DNA of 64,000 nucleotides, from assembly GCF_018502385.1 (NCBI RefSeq), contig NZ_CP075523.1, forward strand, positions 2,418,001 to 2,482,000. Direction: 5' to 3'. Shown here in pieces: positions 57,413 to 64,000 of the stretch. How positions within the stretch are numbered: position 1 is the stretch's first letter; each line of letters starts with the position of its first letter. A program made the position numbers and the translations under genes. A model generated the notes under the pieces. It was given only the letters and a program-made list of their open reading frames with translations. It did no database searches and was not told the origin of the DNA. This DNA is from Synechococcus sp. LA31 (GTDB lineage Bacteria > Cyanobacteriota > Cyanobacteriia > PCC-6307 > Cyanobiaceae).

Positions 57413-58326
57413 CACTTGAAGCGCACGGTTACGTTCATGCCGCTCAGTTGCTCCACCTGTGATTGGTATTGGGGATCAAGATCTAGCTTTACGAGAACAA
57501 CTCGAGCGTTAACATCGTTGTTGGCATTTGTTGCGAACAAATCTCTTTCCGAAACATTCCCAATGATGGCTTCCACGGTGCCATTCATGGTTGTCAGAAA
57601 GTCGCCCGTTTCAGGTTTGATGGTTGCGGTTTGGCCGGGCCGTATTTTTGCGATATCGCTTTGGAAAACCTGAGCCCACACTTGCATCTTTCCCGTACGG
57701 CCAATCAAAGCGAGCCCGTCGCTCGTTTCCTTCATCCCAGGCCAGCTGTAGATGCGGATCAGAGTTCCATCTAATGGAGATCGGATTTGAGCGGCAGCCA
57801 GCTTGAGTCGTGCCTCTTGCACAGCAGCCTCACTTCCGATGATATCGGCTTTTCTGGTGGTTACGGTTGCTACCGCTTTCCCGTATTCCTCTTCGGATAC
57901 AGCGCCTTCATCAAAGAGTTGTTCGCCTTTGTCGCGACTAATGATCAGGAAGGGTAGGAGTGACCGTGTGGCCTTTAGGTTCGCTTCAGCCCGATCTAGG
58001 GCCGCCTGCAGCTGCGGGTAGCTACTGAGCTCGGCGAGAAGCTGTCCCTTCCGGATGGTCGCACCTTCACTCACGAGCCAACGCTGCACAACCTCATTGC
58101 CACCAGCGGTTCCTGCAGGGATGGAGAGATTGACAAGGCCTCCCTCAGGAATTAACCGCCCCTGCGCTGTCACCACCTGCACGATCGGAGCAGGTGGCTT
58201 CGGGACTGGCTTTGGTTTGAGCAGGTTCCAGCCTCCAAACCCAAGCCCTCCGACCACCAGAAGCGTTAGCCAGGGTCGTTTCTTGAGGATCTGGATCGGC
58301 TGTCGCCGTGGTGTCGAGACAGCCAT
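57412..58326 (-). CDS. devB: HlyD/DevB-like membrane-fusion adaptor
   Basis: A 304-aa periplasmic adaptor with an N-terminal helix (PWLTLLVVGGLGFGGWNLL), a lipoyl-like strand pattern, a coiled-coil hairpin (LQAALDRAEANLKATRSLLP) and the beta-barrel domain (LDGTLIRIYSWPGM). The type is DevB/MacA. It heads the minus-strand operon devB-devC-devA-hydrolase-MFS. Confidence 0.92.
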   Translation of the reverse strand: MAVSTPRRQPIQILKKRPWLTLLVVGGLGFGGWNLLKPKPVPKPPAPIVQVVTAQGRLIPEGGLVNLSIPAGTAGGNEVVQRWLVSEGATIRKGQLLAELSSYPQLQAALDRAEANLKATRSLLPFLIISRDKGEQLFDEGAVSEEEYGKAVATVTTRKADIIGSEAAVQEARLKLAAAQIRSPLDGTLIRIYSWPGMKETSDGLALIGRTGKMQVWAQVFQSDIAKIRPGQTATIKPETGDFLTTMNGTVEAIIGNVSERDLFATNANNDVNARVVLVKLDLDPQYQSQVEQLSGMNVTVRFK

Positions 58327-58401
58327 GAAGCTGGGTGAGGTTACGCAATCCTAAAGGGCCGTCCGCTTAGAGTTGCGCTCAGATTTGACTAAATTCGGGC
58401 A
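58327..58401. promoter_or_regulatory. divergent promoter region of the export operon and the cNMP-like gene
   Basis: A 75-base spacer between the divergent devB start and the cyclic-nucleotide-binding-like gene. It should hold both promoters. No operator could be assigned. Confidence 0.45.
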
Positions 58402-58920
58402 ATGCGTCGCATCACTGTCCCGTCTGGTGATTACGTTTACAGGGTGGATGAGCCAAGTACATCCCTCTTTGTGGTGCGCTCTGGAAAAATCGAGCTCACT
58501 ACTCCCTATCCAGAGACAGGGGAGGGTGTCGATGCCACCCATGGACCGGGTTACGTCTTTGGTGAAGTCGAAATCATTGATCGTCGTAGTCGTACGTCCA
58601 ATGCGCGAGCAGCAACTGATGTGAATCTGATCGAGATTGAGCAAGAAGAGCTGATGGATATTCTTTATACTCACCCAGAGAAGAGCCTGGTGCTCGGCAA
58701 GGGAACATTTGAGCGCCTCAAGGAGTTGTTCAGCGAAGAGTCCTTGGAGTCAGAGCTTGCGCGTCTACGGGAGGAGATGCAGATCAGTATTCGTCAAGCG
58801 GTGGTTGCGCACGAGTCTCGTGTTGTTAAGAGCCACAATGGGATGGCCGCGATCGCTGTTCCCATTGTATTGATGGTTATTCTCGCGATTGGTGCTTACT
58901 GGTTCTTCCACCGAGCGTAA
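58402..58920 (+). CDS. cyclic nucleotide-binding-like domain with a C-terminal membrane anchor
   Basis: A 172-aa protein. The beta-roll (about 1-95) shows the phosphate-binding cassette-like GYVFGEVEIIDRRSRTSNARAA with a conserved Glu and Arg. A charged helix follows (LFSEESLESELARLREEMQ), then one transmembrane helix at the end (AIAVPIVLMVILAIGAYWFF). It has no DNA-binding HTH, so it is not a CRP. A membrane-tethered nucleotide sensor or scaffold is the best guess. It ends 7 bases from the convergent Rieske operon. Confidence 0.82.
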   Translation: MRRITVPSGDYVYRVDEPSTSLFVVRSGKIELTTPYPETGEGVDATHGPGYVFGEVEIIDRRSRTSNARAATDVNLIEIEQEELMDILYTHPEKSLVLGKGTFERLKELFSEESLESELARLREEMQISIRQAVVAHESRVVKSHNGMAAIAVPIVLMVILAIGAYWFFHRA

Positions 58921-58927
58921 TGGCTCT

Positions 58928-59935
58928 TTAGCTCTTTTGTTTCCTCTTGAGGATCTTTCTGTATTCAATTGAGAGCACGTCTGAATTCACGTGACTCTCT
59001 TGGGAAAAATCGAGAGGAACAGCATAGGGGCGTTGGCTCTGGACGACGCCGTGATCTTCATTGAAGATGGTGCGGGAGATTTCCGTTGATTTCTCCTCTC
59101 GTCCAGGCATGTTGAAAGCCTTCTTCGGTGAATATTTGATCCAGCGTGAGATTGTCTGGTTTTCACTCTGTGGAAGACTTGCATTCACAAAGATGACGTG
59201 AAGGAAGTCGCCAACCCGCGTGTCAACGATATTCAGGTTGGGATGGTAGAAGCTGAATGTGGTCTCAGCGCTCAGGCCTGGTCCTTTGCCCTGTAAGCGT
59301 TGCATCAGCTTCAGTGCGCTAGGCAGGGGAAGATCGAATTTCACCTTGGCCGAGACCCAGTCGTCGCCTTTGTTGAGGTCATAGGGAATCGACAGCGGAG
59401 AATCCTGGCTTGCGAATGTTCCCTTGTGCACCCAATAAGCATGGGAGTTGTCGAGGTTTGATTCGATAACGCGTGAAAAGTGTGCATCCCATGTGAAGCT
59501 GTTGCTCACGTGTTGCCACTGCTGGGGGCTGAACTCTGGAAGGTTGGGGAGAGTGGAGTGATCAGCAGGTTGCTCGCCAAGCCACAGCCAGATAAAGCCT
59601 GCGTGCTCACAAACGGCTTGCTCGTCTTTGAGATTGCTTCGGGCTGGAAGGGTGGCTCCATCTCCATCAGCCGGCACGGCTATGCAGTGGCCACCATCAT
59701 CAAACAACCATCCATGAAATGGACAGCGGATGCATCCGTCTTCGCGGGTGCCTAAGGATAATGATGCCCCGCGGTGGGGACAGCGATCACTGAAGCACAC
59801 GGGCTTGCCATCTCTGTTCCTGAACAAGACGTAGTCTTGGCCGGCAAAGGGGACGAGAACTGGTTCTTCTGTCAGTGTGACCACTGGAGCTACTGCATAC
59901 CAGCAGTTCACGGGTAGGTGGGTGATTGGGTTCAT
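58928..59935 (-). CDS. Rieske non-haem iron oxygenase 1 (PaO/CAO-like)
   Basis: A 335-aa alpha-subunit-like oxygenase of the pheophorbide-a-oxygenase / chlorophyllide-oxygenase type. The Rieske [2Fe-2S] ligands are Cys52/His54 and Cys71/His74. The mononuclear iron motif is LDNSHAYWVH with the two His and an Asp. The ATG at 59935 has AAGGAG at proper distance inside the previous gene's end, so it was preferred over the GTG at 59944. It is the last gene of the three-gene operon. Electron donor and substrate are unknown. Confidence 0.92.
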   Translation of the reverse strand: MNPITHLPVNCWYAVAPVVTLTEEPVLVPFAGQDYVLFRNRDGKPVCFSDRCPHRGASLSLGTREDGCIRCPFHGWLFDDGGHCIAVPADGDGATLPARSNLKDEQAVCEHAGFIWLWLGEQPADHSTLPNLPEFSPQQWQHVSNSFTWDAHFSRVIESNLDNSHAYWVHKGTFASQDSPLSIPYDLNKGDDWVSAKVKFDLPLPSALKLMQRLQGKGPGLSAETTFSFYHPNLNIVDTRVGDFLHVIFVNASLPQSENQTISRWIKYSPKKAFNMPGREEKSTEISRTIFNEDHGVVQSQRPYAVPLDFSQESHVNSDVLSIEYRKILKRKQKS

Positions 59936-59940
59936 GTCTG

Positions 59941-60987
59941 TCACTCCTTGCGGTTGGTTTGCATGCGCTTGCTCATCATCTTCCTGAACTCAATGAGAAT
60001 TAGGTCAGATGCGACCAAGATGTCGTTCGATCCCTTGAAGGCTACGCTCGGCGGGTTCTGAGTCTTGATTACGTCGTCGTCTTCCAGGGCAATCTTGTCT
60101 CCTGTTTTCACGGTGACACGATTGAACCAGCTTGTCAGTAATGGTTTATTCCGCAGGAAGTTCCTCGAGTTGGTGGATAGCATCAATGTGCTGGTGCCTC
60201 CGGTGGGAACGTGAGCTTGAAGTGACACCAGCGTGAAACGGCCGAAGTTCACCAGTGAAAGCAATAAGTTAGGGTAGACAAATCGGTAGGCCTTGTAAAT
60301 GTCTTCAGCGTCACCTCGTAGTAGCCATTTGGCGATGCCCCGGAGCTTCTTCACCTTGATCGGCATCCGTGAAAACAAGGTTCGTTCCGTTTGCGCCACC
60401 TCATAGGTGGGGAAGACAAGATTAGCTGTGGTGTCGACTTTGCCAATGCTGCCTCCGTGGGTAAACGGAGCGTGGGTTGGATCTATTCCGTTCTCGATGC
60501 TGCGGCTGAAGTGCGTTTGAAATGTGTAACTCAGATCAGCACTGGGTTGGTGGGTCATCCCTGGTAGCTCTAGTTCGGGGATCGCCTCAACCCCCGTTGT
60601 TGGCTGAGCATGTTCACCAGCGATCCATACCCAAACCAGCCCGTGGGCCTCTTGGGCGGGCAGCGCCTCTACACGTGCACGCGCGGGAATCGACTCCTCC
60701 TGACGCAGGGCGGGAATGTGGACACACTGTCCACTGTCATCGTATTGCCAGCCGTGATACGGGCAGGTGAGATGTCCGTTCTTGATCCACCCACCGCTGA
60801 GTGAGCAGCCGCGATGGGCGCAGCGTGCTCGCCGCACCACCACTGACCCTTGCTGAGTTCGGTTGGCAACTAGTTCTCCGCCCTCGAACGGTATTGCCAG
60901 GGGTTGATGATTCACAGCGCTTGAGAGCGCCATGGCATACCAGCAGTCGCGTGGCAGTGTCGTCAAGTCGCTTGTTTTGCTAGCCAT
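59941..60987 (-). CDS. Rieske non-haem iron oxygenase 2 (PaO/CAO-like)
   Basis: A 348-aa paralogue of its neighbours. The Rieske ligands are Cys56/His58 and Cys75/His78 (CAHRGCSLSGG, CPYHGWQYDD). The mononuclear iron motif is IDPTHAPFTH. The ATG at 60987 shares one base with the stop of the third oxygenase (TGATG) and has an AGGAG inside that gene's end. The extra eight residues from a start at 61011 are unlikely. Confidence 0.92.
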   Translation of the reverse strand: MASKTSDLTTLPRDCWYAMALSSAVNHQPLAIPFEGGELVANRTQQGSVVVRRARCAHRGCSLSGGWIKNGHLTCPYHGWQYDDSGQCVHIPALRQEESIPARARVEALPAQEAHGLVWVWIAGEHAQPTTGVEAIPELELPGMTHQPSADLSYTFQTHFSRSIENGIDPTHAPFTHGGSIGKVDTTANLVFPTYEVAQTERTLFSRMPIKVKKLRGIAKWLLRGDAEDIYKAYRFVYPNLLLSLVNFGRFTLVSLQAHVPTGGTSTLMLSTNSRNFLRNKPLLTSWFNRVTVKTGDKIALEDDDVIKTQNPPSVAFKGSNDILVASDLILIEFRKMMSKRMQTNRKE

Positions 60988-61985
60988 CAGCAACTCTCCT
61001 GCTGCTGGCATATTTTGGCCAGGGCTTTGCGGTAAGCAAGAATCAGCTGGTCAGATGCCAGGAGTAGATCCGCGCCCTGTGTGACCCATGAAGGGGTGCG
61101 CGGCTGTGTTTCAACGATTGCTTTGTCTTCTTCGTAGGTTTCAACCGTATTTTTGATCGAGTTCTTGTCGGCCCAGGCCTGTGGCAGGAAATTGCGGATC
61201 CCGATCCACTTGGTTAGTGTTTCTGTTTCCGATACAGGGATATTGCTTGCAAAGTAGATGTATTGGTATCCTCGCCAGTTGAAATCAATGGCGATTCTGT
61301 TGATGCAGGGCAAATAGCATGTGAGTGTGGAGCTGGAGTGCTTGCGATCCTTTTTGATGATGTATTTGAGTAATCCCAGGCGTTTTGGGGGCTTCACCTG
61401 CTGGTGAGTGCTGACAGAGAAATCGGTTGTGGTGATTTCTAATGGGTGAACGCTGGCATCATCCCTGTTGGGAAAAAATGGTCGGTGAACGAAGGGAGCG
61501 TGTGATGTGTCGAGGCCCGCTTCCACCACTCGGCTGAAATTCGCATCCCATCGGTACTCGCCCTGCACTGTGCGCCAGCCAGGTTGATCGAATTCCGGGA
61601 ATGGAGGAATCAGGTTTGGATCAGCCTGGTTGCTCTCCCCCGGAAAGATCCAGATGAAGCCGTTTCGCTCTTGAGTCGGCAGCACCCCTACCTGGGCCTT
61701 CGCCGGAATTGTTGTGCCTTCGGCGTCGGCGGGGATGCGAACACAACGCCCCTCGCTGTTGTAACTCCAACCGTGGTACGGGCAGCGAATGCAATTCCCT
61801 TCCACCCAACCCTTACCAAGGCTCGCGCCGCGGTGGGCGCAGCTGTCGATCAATGCATGAGCAGTGCCCGATTTGTCTCGGAACAGCACGTACCGCTGAT
61901 TCAGCAGGCGCAGCGAGATGGGTTCGGTCTGCAGGGTCTGGCTGTGTTCCACCGCATACCAGAAGTTCTCCAGACCAGTCGCCAC
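60987..61985 (-). CDS. Rieske non-haem iron oxygenase 3 (PaO/CAO-like)
   Basis: A 332-aa oxygenase, first of the operon. The Rieske ligands are Cys49/His51 and Cys68/His71 (CAHRGASLGKGW, CPYHGWSYN) and the mononuclear iron motif is LDTSHAPFVH. All catalytic ligands are intact. The 152-base spacer to the divergent 58-aa gene should hold the promoter. The three copies differ strongly in sequence, so they are old paralogues likely to act in sequence on related intermediates. Confidence 0.92.
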   Translation of the reverse strand: MATGLENFWYAVEHSQTLQTEPISLRLLNQRYVLFRDKSGTAHALIDSCAHRGASLGKGWVEGNCIRCPYHGWSYNSEGRCVRIPADAEGTTIPAKAQVGVLPTQERNGFIWIFPGESNQADPNLIPPFPEFDQPGWRTVQGEYRWDANFSRVVEAGLDTSHAPFVHRPFFPNRDDASVHPLEITTTDFSVSTHQQVKPPKRLGLLKYIIKKDRKHSSSTLTCYLPCINRIAIDFNWRGYQYIYFASNIPVSETETLTKWIGIRNFLPQAWADKNSIKNTVETYEEDKAIVETQPRTPSWVTQGADLLLASDQLILAYRKALAKICQQQESC

Positions 61986-62137
61986 GGTTCAAGCACCGAT
62001 TTCGAACCCTCCTAGCACTCTGGCTGTTGATCCCATGTTCGTTGTGTGCGCCAGGCTGACCGTCAGGGCCCTTTTTGGTGGAGAATCAACGTCGACTGGT
62101 TACTGCGCTGCCGGTTCGTCCCATTACTTCTTGAAGC
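61986..62137. promoter_or_regulatory. divergent promoter region of the oxygenase operon and the 58-aa gene
   Basis: A 152-base spacer without a supported gene. It should hold the promoter of the oxygenase operon and of the 58-aa gene. No box could be assigned with confidence. GC rises back to the high level at about this point. Confidence 0.45.
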
Positions 62138-62314
62138 ATGTCTAAACCTCCTTCTCCGCCAGACAAGGACGCTGCCTTTGATGCCTTTCGTGCCGATCTT
62201 GAGCAGGCCGTGGATCAAGGCATGGATGACCACGAGTCGAAGATGACCAAGATGGGCTTCATGTTCCTCGGTATCTTTGCCGGTGTCATTGCCTTGGCTG
62301 CTTTGCTCCCCTAA
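62138..62314 (+). CDS. small single-helix membrane protein, 58 aa
   Basis: A 58-aa protein starting with ATG at 62138 and ending with TAA at 62314. The N-terminal 35 residues are acidic and soluble (FDAFRADLEQAVDQGMDD). One transmembrane helix near the end (MGFMFLGIFAGVIALAALL) follows. I believe homologues occur in related picocyanobacteria, which would make it a boundary marker of the ordinary chromosome. The function is unknown. Confidence 0.75.
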   Translation: MSKPPSPPDKDAAFDAFRADLEQAVDQGMDDHESKMTKMGFMFLGIFAGVIALAALLP

Positions 62315-62334
62315 GCGGGGCCTCGACTCCATGC

Positions 62335-62366
62335 AAAAGCCCGAACTGCTCACGCAGCTCGGGCTG
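62335..62366 (-). terminator. intrinsic terminator of the RRM gene
   Basis: A 12-bp stem (62338-62349 with 62354-62365, loop TCAC) is followed on the minus strand by TTTT (62338-62335). The single non-Watson-Crick position is an A-C mismatch on the plus strand but a G-U pair on the minus strand, so the structure favours minus-strand transcripts. It sits 36 bases after the RRM stop. A second short hairpin (62376-62389) precedes it. Confidence 0.7.
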
Positions 62367-62401
62367 AGTCAACGGCGGGGTCATCCCCGACGCTAGTGCG
62401 G

Positions 62402-62830
62402 TTAGACAGCCGCTTTTTGGTTGTCGAGCAGGTTCTTGAGCTTGGCCAGTTCGCCCGCCCAGCGGGGGTCGGGAGCACCTTCTTCAACGCTGTCGCTGTG
62501 CACCACCTTGTTCACAGCCTTGCGCGCCACAGCGGGCGTGCCGGGAGCCCCGCCGGGGCGACGGTCGTTGCCTCGGCGCTCATCGCGACGCTCGGAGCGT
62601 TCGATGCGCAGGGCATTACCTGCAAACACATGGCCGTTGAGCTGCTCAATGACGGCATCGGCCACCTTCTCGTCGTCCACGTTGGCGAAGCCGAAGCCAC
62701 GACCGGCGCCGGTTTCTCTGTCCTGTACCGCCTTGAAGCGGATGCCCTCACCCACGCCAGTGAAGAGAGCGTCGAGCTCCTTGGCATCAAAGCTTTGGGG
62801 CAGATTGCCGACGTACAGACGAACGCTCAT
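62402..62830 (-). CDS. RNA-binding protein, RRM type (cyanobacterial Rbp)
   Basis: A 142-aa RNA-binding protein. The RRM has RNP2 LYVGNLP and RNP1 GRGFGFANV. The C-terminus carries an Arg/Asp/Gly-rich tail (RDERRGNDRRPGGAPG) and a charged end. The ATG at 62830 (MSVRLYVGNLPQ) is the real start; the frame above to 62950 gives non-RRM sequence. Such Rbp proteins respond to cold and bind mRNA. The leader is a pure pyrimidine tract (next entry). Confidence 0.93.
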   Translation of the reverse strand: MSVRLYVGNLPQSFDAKELDALFTGVGEGIRFKAVQDRETGAGRGFGFANVDDEKVADAVIEQLNGHVFAGNALRIERSERRDERRGNDRRPGGAPGTPAVARKAVNKVVHSDSVEEGAPDPRWAGELAKLKNLLDNQKAAV

Positions 62831-62861
62831 GGGAAGGAAGGGAAGAAGAGAGAAGGAAAAA
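62831..62861 (-). promoter_or_regulatory. 31-base polypyrimidine leader adjoining the RRM start codon
   Basis: Bases 62831-62861 are all purine on the plus strand, that is 31 consecutive pyrimidines directly before the ATG on the minus-strand mRNA. No Shine-Dalgarno is possible in it. It may bind ribosomal protein S1, an autoregulator or the Rbp itself. No such run was seen before other starts in the window. Confidence 0.6.
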
Positions 62862-63034
62862 CGTGTTCTGGCCTCACGGACTCGAGCCACGCTGTTGGTT
62901 GACGTCCTGTAAGCCAGGCTGCACCGAAACATCGGCGCTGGCGGGGACATTCCAAGGCTGTTAACCGAACTGGCGTGAACTCAGCGTCTGAACTGGCGCG
63001 AATCAGGTCGTCTTAAACGCCTTTGCGAATGAAG

Positions 63035-64000
63035 TTAATCACGGCGACGTGCCCTTCCGCCAGCTTCTTCAGTTGACGCCAGCCAATTTCTGGCGAACTG
63101 CAGCGCATCGCTTCGGCTGTTTAAGCGCCCGAAGGCTTGTTGCTGCATTAGATGCAGCAACAGCGCACCCAGCTCTGGCGACGCCTTGATCTCTAACTCC
63201 CGCTGGAGGGTGGCGCCATCGATGGCCGGCCTGGGGTGAAACAGGCGGTCTTCTGGATCCTGCCAGCGCAGGAGCCAAGCCTTGGCTGTGCTGTCGCCCC
63301 AGTTGATCAGCAATGCCGGTAGATCTGCTTCCAGGTCACGGTGCAGCTGCAGGCGCTCGGGCTCTGGCAGGTCTTGTGCGGCTCCGCCTGGATCGAAGCT
63401 GCCTAGCTGCTGCTGCCAATGGCGCAGGGCCACCACGCGCTGCTGCAGCTTGCGGCTGCTGCGCAGCTGCTGCAGCGCTTCCCCATCCAACGCTGCAGCC
63501 AGCCTGGCCAAGGGCAGAGCCCAGCTGGCTTCGCTGGCACTCAGCCCCAGCGCTTGTGCCGCCTGGGCTGTGCACCGGCTCAACACCACTTGATCCGCCG
63601 GTTGGCTCCGGGCCAGCCAGGGGCTGAGCAGGCCGAGCTCCAGAGCTTCCCCCAGCTGTTGATGCCCGTTGGGGGCTGCGGCGAGCTTTTCGAGTTCCGC
63701 TAGAGCTCGCTCCCCGGCCACGCTGGCTAAGGCGCTGTTGTGTTGCGCGATCCACTGCCTTGTTTCAGCGGCTAACTGAAATCCAAGCTCAGCGCTCAAC
63801 CGCAACCCACGAAGGAGGCGCAAAGGGTCATCGAGCAGGTTGGCTTCGGACACGGCTACCAGCAGGCCCGCTGTTAGATCGCGACATCCCTGCAACGGGT
63901 CCACCAGCTGCTTCGGCTTGGTCAGCGGTAGCGCTATCGCATTGATCGTGTAGTCGCGCCGATGCAGATCGGCCTCCAGGCTTCCGCCTTCCAGCCGAGC
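63035..64000 (-). CDS. cca: CCA-adding-type tRNA nucleotidyltransferase, partial (runs off right edge)
   Basis: The C-terminal 321 residues of a class II polymerase-beta-like nucleotidyltransferase. The window edge cuts the N-terminus. The part nearest the edge shows LEADLHRRDYTINAIALPL, the family's DxD-following segment, and PLRLLRGLRLSAELGFQL is the neck motif. The rest is the diverged tRNA-binding domain. It adds CCA or A/CC to tRNA 3' ends. The frame stays open to 64000. Confidence 0.85.
   Translation of the reverse strand, partial: ARLEGGSLEADLHRRDYTINAIALPLTKPKQLVDPLQGCRDLTAGLLVAVSEANLLDDPLRLLRGLRLSAELGFQLAAETRQWIAQHNSALASVAGERALAELEKLAAAPNGHQQLGEALELGLLSPWLARSQPADQVVLSRCTAQAAQALGLSASEASWALPLARLAAALDGEALQQLRSSRKLQQRVVALRHWQQQLGSFDPGGAAQDLPEPERLQLHRDLEADLPALLINWGDSTAKAWLLRWQDPEDRLFHPRPAIDGATLQRELEIKASPELGALLLHLMQQQAFGRLNSRSDALQFARNWLASTEEAGGRARRRD

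Overview
The window is chromosomal DNA from a high-GC unicellular cyanobacterium, most likely of the Cyanobium / marine-type Synechococcus group. The basis is gene content: chlM, a split set of photosynthetic NDH-1 genes (ndhH, ndhAIGE, ndhF-ndhD, ndhM), phylloquinone genes (menF, menA, menC, menE, a menI-like thioesterase), crtP and crtB, an RbcR-type LysR regulator and a PedR-like mini regulator. Genes are tightly packed, with many 1-4 base stop/start overlaps and mostly short gaps. I saw no rRNA, tRNA, insertion sequence, prophage or CRISPR array.

Layout. 1-1.4 kb: edge of prfB, then glutaredoxin and glutathione synthetase. 1.4-8.5 kb: phylloquinone locus with a coupled ion channel, a TM2 protein, a hotdog thioesterase and a DUF2752 protein. 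8.5-29 kb: housekeeping genes (ndhH, rsmH, cysteine desulfurase, response regulator, RluA-like protein, chlM, nagA, purE, AI-2E-type permease, cysC, SUI1, trpB, hrcA, rhodanese, sixA, gltA). 29-33.3 kb: ndhA-I-G-E, nadK, CYTH protein. 33.3-37.2 kb: small conserved-looking gene, PedR-like regulator, metF, NDP-sugar pyrophosphorylase, scpA, LapA-like protein. 37.2-44.2 kb: ndhD, a strongly structured 310-bp spacer, ndhF, NnrU/Z-ISO-like protein, rbcR, DUF3172 protein, ndhM. 44.2 kb: crtP.

45.6-62 kb looks like an accessory block. Hand-counted 60-base rows fall from about 62% GC in crtP to about 35-48% inside the block, and high GC returns by the RRM gene near 62.5 kb. The block begins with a three-gene phosphorelay placed between crtP and crtB, genes that are neighbours in other cyanobacteria. 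A TolC-type outer-membrane protein coupled to crtB follows, then a MinD/ParA-like ATPase with a small partner. On the opposite strand lies devB-devC-devA-hydrolase-MFS. A tail-anchored cyclic-nucleotide-binding-like protein and an operon of three tandem Rieske non-haem iron oxygenases complete it. My inference is a regulated pathway that oxidises an aromatic, tetrapyrrole or lipid-like compound and exports it through a DevBCA-TolC machine. The substrate cannot be read from the sequence. This block is the best candidate for an undescribed system here.

62-64 kb: a 58-aa membrane protein, an RRM RNA-binding protein with a pure-pyrimidine leader and a good terminator, and a CCA-adding-type nucleotidyltransferase that runs off the right edge.

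Other oddities: a lipoprotein gene with an in-frame TAA (15.3 kb), an RluA-family protein with Gly at the catalytic Asp (14.5 kb), a beta-lactamase-fold protein lacking the SxxK lysine (21 kb), and near-perfect long hairpins between ndhF and ndhD.
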